Below are positions 23,096-36,115 of a DNA stretch of 64,000 nt, in pieces. The stretch spans positions 1,789,370 through 1,853,369 of the forward strand of contig SCFE01000026.1 of assembly GCA_004352715.1 (NCBI GenBank), written 5' to 3'. Under the pieces are notes generated by a model that saw only the letters and a program-made list of their open reading frames with translations, had not been told where the DNA came from and searched no databases. This DNA comes from Hofstenia miamia. Lineage: Eukaryota > Xenacoelomorpha > Acoela. A program made the translations under genes and the position numbers. Numbering within the stretch: position 1 is the stretch's first letter; every line of letters begins with the position of its first letter.

Positions 23096-23706
23096 TCTAA
23101 TTATTTTTCTAACTCCTTATCAGTTGGCAATGTTTTGTCCATTTTGTCTTCTGATTGCAGTACATCTTCCTCGCCATAATATGCTTCTTCATCTCCAATT
23201 ACATTTATTTGTTTTGTGCAGTCGGGTTTTTTGTGACCCTTCTGTCTGCAGCCATAGCATTTGACATCTTTTTCTCTCACCTTCCTAGTTTTTCCATCTT
23301 TTATTTTAACTTTTATGATTTTTTCCAGTTTCATGTCATTGTAAGTTTTGTTTGGGGAATGTGGTTTGAGGTTGTTTCCCATGTTGGTGCTTCTCTGTGC
23401 CATGTGGCTTTTTCATATATTTGTGCATTGTTCTCAATGGTTGCCTGTATGTTGGCCACCTTTCAGATCATTCTTTATAACTTGTCCTCTACATTGAACT
23501 TTATTTCAAACTGGGTTCTGATGCTCTGGCATTCCTTTGCAAATATGTGGGAACAGATCATATTTTGAATATCTATTTTCCCTTGAGCTCAGCATTAGTA
23601 GACATTTGACTTGTTAGATGTAGTTTTGAATGTCATAGGTTTTTTTATTTTGGTTGCATTTAGAATAATTTGATATTGGTTTTTGAAACTCTCATTTTCA
23701 TAATAA
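23096..23706 (-). pseudogene. gag: C-terminal gag (nucleocapsid) of element 2
   Basis: A CX2CX4HX4C zinc knuckle (CYGCRQKGHKKPDC) lies at about 23258-23217, preceded by a lysine-rich stretch and followed by an acidic tail ending at TAA 23101. Upstream sequence to 23706 is the end of the capsid region. It is separated from the N-terminal gag by the solo LTR. Confidence 0.82.
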
Positions 23707-24628
23707 TGTAGAGTCACTCAGGGAAATTTTCGTGATTATTATTGATTATTACCTATTTTGTATTAACGTCATGATGATGTAACAGCTTTTTTGAGCTTAA
23801 GTTTACAAAAGCTAATGAGGTCCCCTCAATGGTGCTAAACATGTTGCTCAAATTGAATTTGATTTGCAAGGGAAAACAAGAACATGAATAGCTAATGATT
23901 AACTGTGATTGTAAACTAAGACAGATAGTTATTTATTATTTTGAACTTGTATAAATTGAGAAACACTGTTGAGAAAGGTTAATAGATTTTATCTAGCCTC
24001 AATTACTGTTTACTTTTCTCTCCATTACTTTTTATTATTTTTGATTATGAAAATAACTGCTTAAGTTTGGCAACAATTTGGGAGTGCTTTCTCAAGGCAT
24101 GGGGCAACACGTAGCTCCTGGTGGTCGACAGATCTTCCCAGCCCAAATTGTGGACTCATTAGATTATGAATACAGTTACAGCTAAGGAAATAAAAAATCT
24201 CTAGTTCAATATTCAACACGTACATGCACTTATATTTTATGACACTGTGATGATACCATGCTGTTGGCTAACACGGATGTCTGGCAATTACAGACTATTA
24301 TTTAGTGAGCTGAGTACTAATAATTAAAATGAGATGTTTATTTTTTGTGTATGAGATAGAAATTAATAAGTGAGACAAATAGGGTAGCACCATGCACTAA
24401 GTCAAGCACAAAACTGTTCCTGAAGACTTCGCTTCAGCTGGAAGCCATGTGAGTTGGTCATCTTGGAGTTACCTAAAGTATCAATTACTTGGATGAATTA
24501 CCAATGTTTATATTAGTGTTGTGTTCTCTTTATCTGCTTTCCCCAGAATCAGGGCTGTTGTATTTCTAAGCTAAACCTTCTGCAGAGTCAAATAGTTTTC
24601 TAGTATAATTACAGCCCATGATTCTACA
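23707..24628 (+). repeat. Solo LTR, family 1, 922 bp, with 4-bp target duplication
   Basis: It starts TGTAGAGTCACTCAGGG and ends GATTCTACA. ATAA is present immediately on both sides (23703-23706 and 24629-24632). It is inserted in opposite orientation within gag of element 2. It is a diverged member of the element 1 LTR family and must be younger than element 2. Confidence 0.9.
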
Positions 24629-25865
24629 ATAATTTATGAAATATCCAATGAGTAGTTCATAGTTCCTCTTTGTTTCCATCTCCAACAGCAGGTAATGTTG
24701 GGAAGCTGCGCCTGTCAAATATAGCAGGAGTCTTTTCTGCTGCCACTTGCTGGCTTACTTTTTCATTCTGCCATTGTTAACTCAAACATCTGCAACCATT
24801 TGACAACTGTCAGGTTATATCCATCTACCCTTCCATTGAACTTGGGAAGTGTTGCTTTACAAGGTATTGTGTTGTTGGTTGTTAGTTGTGGTAGAATTGA
24901 ATTTTTGTACTTGGGTTTATTGTGATTCTTTATTGTATCTTCTTCTTGCAGTTGTGTAGTTACTGCCTTCATAATCTCATTTATGATTTTCTGTTTCTCA
25001 GCATTTGAGTCTTTGTCCAATTCTTTGTGTATTACTCCTTTGTTAGCCAGCATGTGTGGTGCTTGCAGTTCATTCTCCTTTCTTGAATGAAATTCCATTT
25101 CATGGGTCTGTATGTTACCTTGGTTTTCTTCTTCTGTTAACTGTAGCAATCTTAGTTTGTCCTTTAGTTGCTCCATTCTCCTGCTTGTAAATCATTGTCC
25201 TCTATTAACTGTCTATTTCTTCTTTCCAGTTGCTGATTTTTTTCCTGCCATTGTTGATTTTGTTCTAAGAATCTTTTGTTCAACTCAGATAATTGGTGTG
25301 TGAGGATTTTGATCTAGTTTTGGAATAGTTCGCTTTGCTCTTGTAGTCACATTTCCATATTTAACTTGATTTCACTCTAAATGGTTTTGTTTTGTCATTC
25401 CATCTGCTTCACTTTGTTTGTTAATTGTTTGATTTTGTTCCTCAAAAGTGCTTTGTTTTCTTGGCTTCTTCTTAGCATATTGATTATCTCTTGGGGGTTC
25501 GTCTCTGAGGGTGAATGTAGAGACTGTAGTTCCATATCTGGGGATGAATTTTCACTGGAGTATAATGATGATCACGTTGCTCTAGGGGTTACTGCCCTGG
25601 GTGCTGTTTTCTTTGCACTGCCTTTTTTCCTTTTGTCATGTTTTTCTTGGTTTGTAGTGGTACTTCTTCTTGATCACAATTCCAGGATCTTGTTGAAGTG
25701 CACTGATTTGGGTTTTAGGTGGCTCTCTTTGTTGACTAGTTTGCTTTTCATGTAGTTGTCTTGTTGCTTAACTTCCACTCTCACTTATAGATTTTTTCAT
25801 AGTGTGCAGATTGTTCCACTGAATGTTTCTCTAGTAAAAGAACTTCTTTTCCAGGTTGTTGTTCT
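24629..25865 (-). pseudogene. gag: N-terminal gag of element 2 and short leader
   Basis: On the minus strand from about 25560, a glutamine-, lysine- and glutamate-rich stretch looks like a coiled coil (for example EINQQLER-type heptads at 25300-25180). It continues into ATLPKFNGRVDGYNLTVVKW (about 24855) and a capsid segment (LLLYLTGAASQHYLLLEME) that aligns with element 1 gag near 1925-1985. Several TGA and TAG stops break it. The part from 25865 to about 25600 is leader with no clear start. Confidence 0.72.
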
Positions 25866-25883
25866 TGGCTGTCATGGTTGCCA
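25866..25883 (-). other. Primer-binding site of element 2
   Basis: Directly after the LTR end, the minus strand reads TGGCAACCATGACAGCCA. It matches the element 1 site at most positions and starts with the TGG complementary to a tRNA CCA end. Confidence 0.75.
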
Positions 25884-27004
25884 TGTAATATCCTCTACAG
25901 GGCATTATTACTGTTTATCCTTTGTTACTTCATAACATTGGTTGCATCTTTGCAGTTAGGGATTTACTAACTAGATACTGTTTAGCTTATATTTACCTCT
26001 GTTAACATAAAAAAAACTAGATTTAGCTCTTCACTATTTAGGTGACAAAGCCATACAGCAATCTCTCCAAAGATTGATAGTGGGCATCTGCCTGAAGCTG
26101 ATCTCCACATCCAGTTTCACCAGTCCATCAAAGATCCACTTGGTTGAGTTCCACCTCTCAGCTCAGCAATATAACTTATATGTACCCTATCCTAGCATAG
26201 TATATACTCAAGACTAGACATAATTGGACTTAGACTCTATTTTGTAAAAGTGTTTCATGAATATGCAACTATACTTGTTACATGTAGCCATTACCAAAAT
26301 ATATTAGCTTTAATAAATAGTTTAATATTGAACAGCTTCCTAACCTACATTTATTAATTAGTACATGCTCAGTCACTCTATTGGTCATTTTATGGTCATT
26401 AATTTGGATCTGAAATAATATTAACATATTACCTAGGTTTCAGTCATCCAACCATATTTTGAATTCATTTATTTTAATACATGTACTGAATGATCACTAG
26501 TCAACAAAATGAGAAAAAGCCCCTATTCCTAACTTAAGTGCACTTTTGTAGTCTGGCACAAAAATCCTAGAATCAACCTCAATGATGGATCCAGACCACT
26601 ACTAAACACAACTTGTTTAGCTTGACATCTTAATAAATAATCAAACCATATTAACAAAACAAAAAAAGAATTCCAAATAAAATTCTTTATCAATTGCTTA
26701 CAGGGTTTAGAATGTTTTTATAGCAAATTCAGAAAAGTACCTGTTGATTTTAAATTTGAACTTTTGTCTGCCAATATGGTGGATAAAAATAATGGAAATG
26801 ATTTCACTCCCTCATTTTGCCAAAAGTATTATTATCAACAGATACTAATCTCTTATAGTTGGCACTTATTGTTTCTTGGTTGCATAATACAAATTAATCT
26901 AACTGATCTAATAATTTTATAATATTTCTAATCATAATTTGTCTTTGATCTTATTCTCTTTCCAAATCAACATTAGCAGCTTGATTAGTTTGGATGATGC
27001 TACA
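25884..27004 (-). repeat. 5' LTR of element 2 (LTR family 2), 1,121 bp
   Basis: On the minus strand it begins TGTAGCATCATCC and ends GGATATTACA. It is collinear with 56885-58042 through most of its length, with about three quarters of positions matching by eye. The adjacent primer-binding site and gag identify it as the 5' LTR. Its outer edge abuts a family-1 LTR fragment. Confidence 0.8.
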
Positions 27005-27757
27005 GTAATTCATCCAAGTAACTAAGACATTTTAGGTAAAATCCAAGATGACCAATTCATATGGCTTCCAGCTGAAGTGATATCCAAAAAGAGAAGTGCT
27101 TAACTTGAGTGAATGGTGCTACCCTGATTGTCTCAAAATTTATTATCTATCTTATCACTAAAAAGAAACATCTCATTTGCATTGTTATTTCTCAGCTCAC
27201 TAAACAATAGCATGTAGTTGCCATGCATTCATGCTAATCAACAGTGTAATATCATCACAGTGTAATCAGTTATCAGTACATGTACTTGTTGAATTAGAAT
27301 GACAGGTTTATTATTTCTCTATATGTAGCTGTATACATAACCTAAAAGTTCCACAATTTGGGCTAGAAGGATATCTAGACACTACATGTCACATCAGTAC
27401 TTGAGGAAAGTACTCCCAAATTGTCACAGTGACTTACACAATTATTTGCATATTGAAAAAGAACTGTAATAAAATAAAAGGTAAACAGTAGTTGAAGCTA
27501 GATAAAATCTATTAACCATTTTCTACATCGTTGCTCAATTTATACAATTCAAATTATTACCTGTCTTTGTTTACAACTAAAGATCATATGATAATCATGT
27601 CATGGTTTTCCCTCACAATTTAATTTGAGAAATAATAATATGTAGCACCTAAGTGAGGGACCATTAAATTGTTTTCATAAACTAAAACCAAAATAAGACT
27701 TTATGTCATACTGATGTCATTGCAAATATAAAATCAAGAAAGAATAATCACATGTAA
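27005..27757 (-). repeat. Family-1 LTR fragment, truncated at both ends
   Basis: It matches the family-1 LTR in reverse orientation from the GTAATTCATCCAAG block on, and lacks about 140 bp of the LTR 3' end. The truncation falls exactly at the outer edge of element 2, suggesting that element 2 inserted into this LTR and that the missing part lies beyond the 1,000-N gap. No element body is attached. Confidence 0.75.
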
Positions 27758-27894
27758 TGAAATTAGTCATAAAGAATGCAAAGTCATTATATTTATGTGT
27801 AATGGTAATCATTCCTAGTGAATACCCAGTTGTTATTAGTGAAAAAAACTCAAAATGAGAAGTAAATGATATTTCATTATTCTACTTCTTTATT

Positions 27895-28165
27895 GTGGTA
27901 TTGGTATGAAACTATTCTACTATCCTAGCTTATTGAGGGTTTTGACTCAATGTATGGATTTAATGATGCTACAAATAATTAACTCCTCCTGCTGTTATAC
28001 CCTATTCTAATATAAGTTAAAGAAACAGGAGATTGTGTTGGGGAAGAGTTTCCACACTTGGCTGACCAAATACTAAAAACCTTTAAGAAGAGTTGCATAT
28101 GACTAGAGCCCTAATTAGATTAAGAGTAAATAAGCCCTAACTCTTGAGTGCAAGTACTTTGGATG
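27895..28165 (+). repeat. Dispersed repeat, first copy
   Basis: It aligns with 28568-28860 in direct orientation, roughly 70% by eye, including AGAGTTGCATATGACTA and CCACACTTGGC. Non-coding; the repeat family was not recognised. No terminal structure could be defined. Confidence 0.6.
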
Positions 28166-28530
28166 TGAGCAAATCTGCCTTCAACAAAATTTGAAATCAT
28201 TCTGCATTAGGGGTGATACAAATATATTTTTTATAAGGTGGCAAGAAAATTAATGGCAAAATTGAGTACTAAAAAGTTTCTTTAAGGAATTTATAATGCA
28301 TATTTTAAAGAACCTGCCTTTGTAAATAAGTCCATAGACATTGAAAATGCAACAATGAATTTTCTCTTAAGAACTTTGAATAATATTGATAAATTTAGGT
28401 GCATTTTCCACAGTGTAACCCAAGGGCTTAATAATTGCAAAACGAATTTACAAAACAACATTTTTGCAAACTATAGTTAAGAGTCACAGTAATTTATTGC
28501 TACAAAATACAAGCTACATGCATTTACAAA

Positions 28531-28566
28531 ATATTATATATATATATATTTATATATATATATATG
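28531..28566. repeat. (TA)n microsatellite
   Basis: A nearly pure TA run with one interruption, just before the second dispersed repeat copy. Confidence 0.85.
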
Positions 28567-28567
28567 T

Positions 28568-28860
28568 ATAGTGGCATTGTTGAGAAACCAGCATGAGTTC
28601 CTACTATTCTATCTTATTGAGAATTTCAAGTTGATGTGTGGATTGACCAATACTACAAAACTAACTTACTCCTCATGCATATATACCATATCCTAATTAA
28701 AGTTAAAATGTGTACAGGAAATCATGTTAGGGAAGAGTGGCCACACTTGGCAAACCAGATACATATAATCTTTTAGAAGAGTTGCATATGACTAAAGCCC
28801 TAATTGATTAAGAATGAAGAAGCCCTAACACTTGGGTGCAAGTAGTAAACCTATGTGCTT
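28568..28860 (+). repeat. Dispersed repeat, second copy
   Basis: Partner of 27895-28165. It is preceded by a TA microsatellite. The two copies differ by many substitutions and small indels, so the duplication is old. Confidence 0.6.
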
Positions 28861-31045
28861 AGTAAAAATAACCTAAACTCAGTGTGTTTCTCATCTTGTG
28901 CAATTTAGGTGAAAGCATTAATAACAATTTTAATAATGAATGACAAGCAGTATAACAACCCTAGCTGTACACCTAACTTATGTTAAAGGAAAACAAGCAA
29001 GCCAAGTCATACCATGTCTGGGTGCCCTTTAACTACACAGTTGGAAAGTTAGAAACACATAATTTTTAAGCAAAAGATAAGTCAAAATAAAAAGTAAAAA
29101 CAAATTTACTGAGAATAAACTGAAGAGAAATAAATTAACAATTCACAGATATTTATACAAATGAAAAACAGTAATTATAAACAAAACATACAGCATGCAA
29201 ATATGAATAAATAACTGACAGGTACAAATCAATTGTCTTGTAGAGTTTTACCATGCTGTTAATTTAGTAAAAATTCAATCTAAAACACATAGCACCATTG
29301 TCACTATGTCAAAATTACAATTGAAACAAATTCAAAATTATAATATTGAGATAAATGCAAAATAAAGATTGAAACAGCAATGAAAGTCTTTATGCCACAT
29401 TATCATCTAAACTCTTTAAATTGGTATTCATGTTACTAAAGTGCTTAGAAAACCTTAACATCTTTTGTTTATTTTTCATTCATAATATTACTCTTAATTA
29501 ATACAAGTAATTGAAGTTTTTAAAGAAACAACTACCTAAATTTTAATTAACTTAGTGAATGCATATTTATCAAGTTCAAAATAATGATCTTAAATTGCTA
29601 CTGGTCTTGTTGAGAGACTATATAAAAATTCTTCTTTTCCTAATAAACTTAGAGCAACAGGAATTATAGATTAAAATATGAAGTTGTTGACTAATTTATT
29701 AACCTTGCACAATCCTTAAGTACAAACAATTATAAATACATTTAATTCAGAATAAGTTCAAACAAAGTTAAGAAAATGAGTCTCTTACACTTGTTAGTAG
29801 GAATGAAAAATAAACTTGTTTTTCTTTAGCAAGCTTCAGTTATACTTTGCGCAGAAATTGGTTCAAAAACAAATAGTGGAATGTGTGAGTTAAGCCAGTA
29901 TACAAAAACTATTGTAATATAAAAGAGAAAGAAAATAAACTTTTATTAAACTTCTATTTAATATCCTTTTGATGCTTTTACAAATGTGTATCCAACTTAG
30001 GATTATTGCCACTACACTTAATTATAGACTTTAATAATTTTTTTCATCACATTACTATTTACTAATTCAAGTTTAGATATAATTTAAATAATAATGGTTG
30101 AAAGCTTGTTAGTTAATTTTAAAAATTCAAAAAACTTAGTAGCTTAAATTTGAGTATGGTCATACCTGATTTCTCTGGTTTTTCTGGATGTGATGTTGGT
30201 GTCACATTTACTTTCAGGTTTGCAGTGCACAACATAAATTGACTGATTTAAAATGTCCAAAGAAATTCACCTGGATAATTTAATTAAATTTCAGACTTCT
30301 GTTGTGTGAATTTTAAGTTCTACTGGGACATGAACTAGTAAGCTCTTTGTCTTTGAATAAATGTCAAAAGTTTGGTTCAAGTGAATTTTACAATCACAAT
30401 TTAAGTGTGATAGAAAATATTATTTTACTTTACAATAATATAATAAATTTAGGTAACCTTTGTTGTGATGTCACATGCCCCTCTAGCAATGTGAGATGAC
30501 TCTTAAAATGCTTAATAAATAGTTTATTTGTTGAAATGAAATTTTTTTTGATTAATGGATTTGCAAAAAACAACACTATCTGTTAACCTTTGAACAATCA
30601 TCAAGGACAAAAAGAGTGTAGTTTGATCCTAATAGAAATTCTAATGCACAAGGTACTCATTTACCAAAATGTATTAAAAAATTTAGTTTCCATTTGAAAT
30701 TTAAATAAAATAATTGCTCTTCATGAACTTAAGAAAAGTGCCAAAAAGTTATGAGGGCAATCTTGACATAAGCTAATAGTGTGCAGCTCAATACAACTAC
30801 ATGTTCAACAGCTCTTAGTAACCAAAACATGCAGTTGTGCAAGCTTGCTATCACACAGCAATCACCACATTTGATATTCAATTGTAGATCATCATTGAAA
30901 AGGGAAATTGTGAGTAGCAACTTTCATTGATGTAAACTTGAGCTCATTCTGAGATCATAACATTCAAAAGCAATTTTTCTAAGGCCTTAGTCCCACACTT
31001 ACTAATGGATGCACAATTTATTTGCAAGTAATACATTGAAGTGAG
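28861..31045. other. AT-rich non-coding DNA
   Basis: No gene, RNA or transposon domain was found. It is strongly CpG-depleted, like the preceding element 2 block. CpG frequency rises at 31046, where the duplication begins. Confidence 0.6.
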
Positions 31046-34000
31046 CTGGTGCTCATTGTGAAGGCTAAATGTTTTAAAAGTAAGTTCTAAAAAGGTAATC
31101 AGTCCCAAACCTAGTGAAATAATGTATGAAAGTTGTACATGGGAACCACTTATACCCTTCTAGAGTGCTGGAAGTAAATCAAAGTGGTTTTTTGCTGCAT
31201 CCACATCACAATTGTAGAAGCTACATTACAAGACCTTCTCTAGTAGGAAATTGAATTAAAGAAAAAGTAATCAAAACAAGAAATGCAAATATCCCAATTG
31301 CAAGAGGAGAATATAATGAAGAAATCCCAGATCTGAAAACCTAATAAAAGTCAAGATCAGGCTAATGGCTAGGCAAACAAAAGCTCAGTTATGCAAGAAA
31401 TGTCAATTTGTTCCTTCTCATCAAATTTATCAGATTCATACAAACTGTCAATTCTTTCAATATTTTCATTGGTTGATAAGATAATGTAATTTTAACAGCT
31501 GCTTTCTACCATAGTTAAGCATAATCTCTATTCAATCAATATTCTAAGTGTCTTTTGAGAATAGACTCTTCATATTTCATGTCATTAGAGCCTATCCAAG
31601 AATGCATGCAAGCAAAATATAAATCTCAACACAATGATTATTCTAACTTGGTTGCTGCTTAACCTTACTAAAAAATTGACTCACAGCTATAGCCCAGATA
31701 TTATACCAGCTGGTAAGAATAGAGAACATTTCAATATTAGAAAGTGAGAAATCTAGGCTTTTCACAATATGAATAAGGTGGTAACTCCACACCTTGACAT
31801 CTTTAACCATTGACAGTACTATTTTTGACAAGACCAAAACATTTACAAAAATCAGAAGCATGCAGACATAAGTAATAAAATAGACTTGAAGTTGGTTCCA
31901 CTTTTTCCTGATTAGTCAAGAGGGAGGGGAGTAGAAGTGCAAGCCACTTTTTGCTGATTGGTCAATGTACATGCTACTTTTTCTTGATTGGTCAAGAGGG
32001 GGATCAAAGGATGTCCCACTCTGACTCATGAGCTATGTTAGGTCTTGGATATTGAGGGGCAGTGTTTCAGTAATGTCATGTAAATTGCATAGTCATTATG
32101 TGTTGACTGAAATTGATTCACAAAAATGCACTTTACAAGTTTCTTTAGTGACTCTTTAGTTTTGTGATATTTATGGGAGCAGTTTGTTTGCATATACATT
32201 CTTTTTACTTGTTTGCATACATTGATCTATGTTCACTATCACACATAACATTGTTAGCTTCTATATTAAAAGATTACATAGTAGTAAGATGTAACCTGTA
32301 GGATGTCTCATTGGGACACCTTGATGTTCTCGTAACACCTATGTCTATTTGGCATAGGGTAATGGACTGATTCTATTGGGCGCCATCTATTGATGAAATA
32401 TTTTTGTCAAAACTAAATTGAGCAAATTAATTTATTGATGAAAATTATATTTTTGATTTCTAGTATTTGGGCAAAGTAATATAATTCATGACGAGAAACG
32501 CTGATAGTGTTAAATTAATTTTTTTTTGACGTCACACATTATTAAGTTTACATGTTGTATTACACATACATCCTATCAAATTACGTTTTGATGACTAATG
32601 ATTAATTTCCCATGCACTTTGATTGTTTACAGGGCCAATGTACAATGTTTAACACGTTTTCGAAAAAGTATACACCACATGCAAAAGACATCATTTCATT
32701 TTCAAAGTATACTATTTTATTGTAAAAAATTCCATATGATTAATTCATTTTCACAAAATATTTGTTATACTTAAACATTACATGCATAATACATAATAAA
32801 AACAACCTACATTTTTGGAAAAAGTTAACTGGGTTATGCATAAAGGCAACTTAGCACTACAGATGTATGAAATATAGACTTACATTTTAAAATCAAAACA
32901 TGCTTTTATGCATAAAGCGTAATTTCGCCTCCTAAAAAATTATACATGCAATGTTAATATAATTTATATACACACATGCATTTCAATATACAGTATTATA
33001 TATTAGTTTTTACACGCCGATCTTCTTCTCTCTGCATTTCTTTTTGGTGTATACTGGTTTTCATGATTGTGCACATTGTAGATTCAGACATCTTTTCTCG
33101 ACTTTTACATAGCGATCTTCTTTTCCACATTTCTTTGTAGTTTATTTACATTTGAGAGGAGTATACACGCCTGCAGATTGTTATACCTTTTGTCAACTTA
33201 CACACTTTTTTCACTTTATTTGGTTTATGGGGTTTTACGTGAGTGTATACATTACATGGGCTTTCTACTTTTGTAACTTTAATCCGTAAATACGATGACA
33301 CACTCATTATTCATAGCCGATGACAATTTTTCCATCTATAGATATGATTTCCAATTGTTAAATTTGTAAACTCCGTGATGCGTTCGCCATTCTAAACGTA
33401 CAATTGTTTGTAAACAGTGTCTTATTCTCACATGAAAAATACAAGTGACTGGTATTTAAAAGTTACAAAAATACAAGTAATATTCTTACATAGTGAAAAC
33501 ATTGTCTATAAATTCGCAGAGAGCAGATCTGTGTTGAGTTTGATCAGTAGAGTAAAGTCAAAAGCCGAATTTCAGTTGAAAGGGTTACGCCTCTCCCGCT
33601 TTGGCCAACCAAGGCTACTAATGGTGGCAACTTTAGAGAGTGCCTGCTGGCTACTATATCGAAACAGCAAAGCAGCGTCTACATGAAGGCACAGTAAACG
33701 CTTACCTAGGGCCTATCTCATAGGCCAGAGACAGAGAGTCACCCCTCTGTATGACTGCCCCATGAGACGCACCCAAAACTGGTGGCAGTAACAGCCTTGC
33801 TGACAGTGTCTCAACTGTGCGGCCATCTGTCTACCCGAAAACCTGACCAGTGCACATGTTGGCACCTTCTGTAACCTGGGTTTAACGTCTAATGTGGGTT
33901 CGGGACTCCAGTTAACAATGCGCCCACTGAGTGTTAGCATTACCCAGGAACTACCACGAGGAGGTACTCTCTGGACCTATTTGGGCATAGCCCTTCCGGT

Positions 34001-36058
34001 TCCCAGATTGGTGTACATCTTTTGACACCAATTTGTTGATTGAAATACATACTTCATCAGATCAAATTCCGAAAATTTCATTTAAGGACGTTTAATTTTT
34101 CTTATTTTTTAGTTTTCTTCGTTCTGTTGATATTGAGAGTGTCGATATATTCTCTTGTTCCGCTTTAATATTTTCAAACCGTTGAATTTAATTGAATATT
34201 AATGAATTTTAGAATGTCTTAAGAACATTTTTATTAAGAGAAGGAAAATACAATTAATAAGACAATAAAACAATAAAAAACAAAGACCTTAAAAATCTAA
34301 AAATTAGCAAAATTCTCGGAATTATCTAATCACTATTACAGAATTTGCACCCTGTTCATGATCTTTCTGACATTAATTTTTGCATAAAAATATATCTTTT
34401 CATATAATTCCGGGTAGCTTTATTTTATAATAGAGCATAATTTGTTTAGCATCTTTGAAAACATATTGTAGCAACATTGATTTGTATAAATGATTAAGGA
34501 CAAATTTCGAAAACATAATTTTTGGTGTTATAGAATTTATGCCTTCAAATTTGAAAATGTGACCCTCAGGAATTTAAGTTTCACATAACCAATGTGTGAA
34601 ATATCTGAATTGTTGCATGACGAAGTAATTGATTAGCAACACGCTAAATATTTTTTTATACCAGCAGCCATTTTTTTCTGTATAAACGTGCTCAGAAAAT
34701 GATAGTTTTGAGTCAATCATTATTTCTAAATATTATAAAATTTTAATTGCGGAAATGTTGCATTTTTGTTAGACAAATTTTTGTTTTGTATGCAAGTTAT
34801 TGTTAAAAAGGTTGGGTTTTTGAAATTATAAAAACATTTGATTAAGTATTAGTCTATTAAAGACTTCATTTATTGGTGTCATGATTAAGTGGACATGCTT
34901 CATCATTTTTTTAAGAGAAAAGTAACATGTGCTTCTTTTATGCAGTCTGGAAATGTTCTCGATTTAATACATTCATTAATAATGTAGTAAAGGGGGAATA
35001 TTAATTACATGTGTGGTTTTTTAAGCATCTACATTGTGGAACACTATTTTGGAAGGAGCAATTACAATAAGCCAATTTACAATTGCTGCTTTAACCAGCT
35101 CAATGGATAATCGGCTAGTGTCTGTTCTACAACACAAAGGAAACTATATAAATCATTAGCAATATCTAAATTGCACTCAAACTCTTAAAATTATGGACTT
35201 TTATTTAGGTACATAATAACATGAAATACATTATATTCGCGTGAACAAAGTGTTACAATACAGCACAGCTATTTCTTCCCCAGAAGCTAGTAAGAAACAT
35301 TATTACTAAACGTCCAAATGTAGATAAAACCATTTTATAAGGCAAAAGGATATTACAAGCAAAAATAACTATGTGCATAATAACGTGAAACCGCCTATAT
35401 GCAAAAATATTTATCGACCCACTGGAATTACTGTATTTAAATTTGCTTTTGAGAATTTCATAACTAGCCATAAATCTGAAGGTAAGTGTGTGTGCATTAG
35501 ATATTTTTTTTTCAATAAATTTTGGATATTTATTTCCCAATTTTTGAATGGTTTGTCTAAAATATTAGAGATGTGATAAGGATCATTCTGCTATTTGCTA
35601 TAATCGTCTACTACCGCTATGAATTCAATGGCGACGCATTTGTCACACTAGGAATAATGTTCTAATTCGAATTTAAAGATATCCTTATATTCTATTTTAT
35701 GAATGCACTATAAACCTTTCATTTAGCAATGTCACAAAGTTTTTTTTAGTGCAAATAAGTGCTTTACATTTACCATCGTATATAACCAACGCATAATAGT
35801 TTTAGTTATCTTTGGATGTAGATTTATTAGAACTTGATAAAAGACGCTGTTCAGACCTCTATAAATTGACAATGTTCAAGAACTTTTATAAACTTACCTA
35901 GTGTTCATTGCATTGGGTGCAGCTGCTGTATAAACATATTGTCAGTTTTAACTTTAAAATGCAAATTTTAAATTATCCTTACTTCGAATATGGGTTGTAA
36001 CTAATTTATTCGATGTATTTTCCATACTTTTAGGTACAGAGATTGACACTATGCAAAA
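31046..36058 (+). repeat. Segmental duplication, copy B
   Basis: Collinear with copy A (11776-17223). The left boundary CTGGTGCTCATTG is preceded here by unrelated ordinary sequence, so this looks like the empty site of the element 1 insertion. It ends about 540 bp from the 3' end of the sacsin-like gene. It has no gap, so it gives the full sequence of the duplicated unit. Confidence 0.93.
33523..34030. repeat. GC-rich block of copy B
   Basis: Counterpart of 14285-14790, with almost no differences. It includes the same GGCCTAT hairpin. The flanking AT-rich DNA differs more between copies than this block does. Confidence 0.45.
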
Positions 36059-36115
36059 AATCAGAGACTTGGATAAATACTAAACAAAAAATCAGAGACT
36101 TGGATAAAACTTAAA
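36055..36115 (+). repeat. Short tandem duplication of about 32 bp
   Basis: ATCAGAGACTTGGATAAA occurs twice, at about 36060 and 36091, with an A-rich spacer. It lies at the end of the duplicated segment. Confidence 0.75.

Larger units (their letters stand above)
18224..27004 (-). mobile_element. Element 2: degraded Ty3/gypsy element with ORF3, minus strand
   Basis: Reading on the minus strand: LTR (27004-25884), primer-binding site (25883-25866), gag, a solo LTR insertion (24628-23707), zinc knuckle, protease with an inserted LTR fragment (22793-22269), RT, RNase H, integrase and part of ORF3, then the gap. Gene order and ORF3 match element 1, but the LTR belongs to another family and pol is strongly diverged. 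Many stops and frameshifts show that it is old. Confidence 0.88.

Noticed and set aside
25381-25755. A hydrophobic plus-strand ORF of 124 codons
   Set aside because: It is antisense to the coiled-coil region of element 2 gag; the hydrophobic appearance comes from the complement of Gln/Lys/Glu codons.
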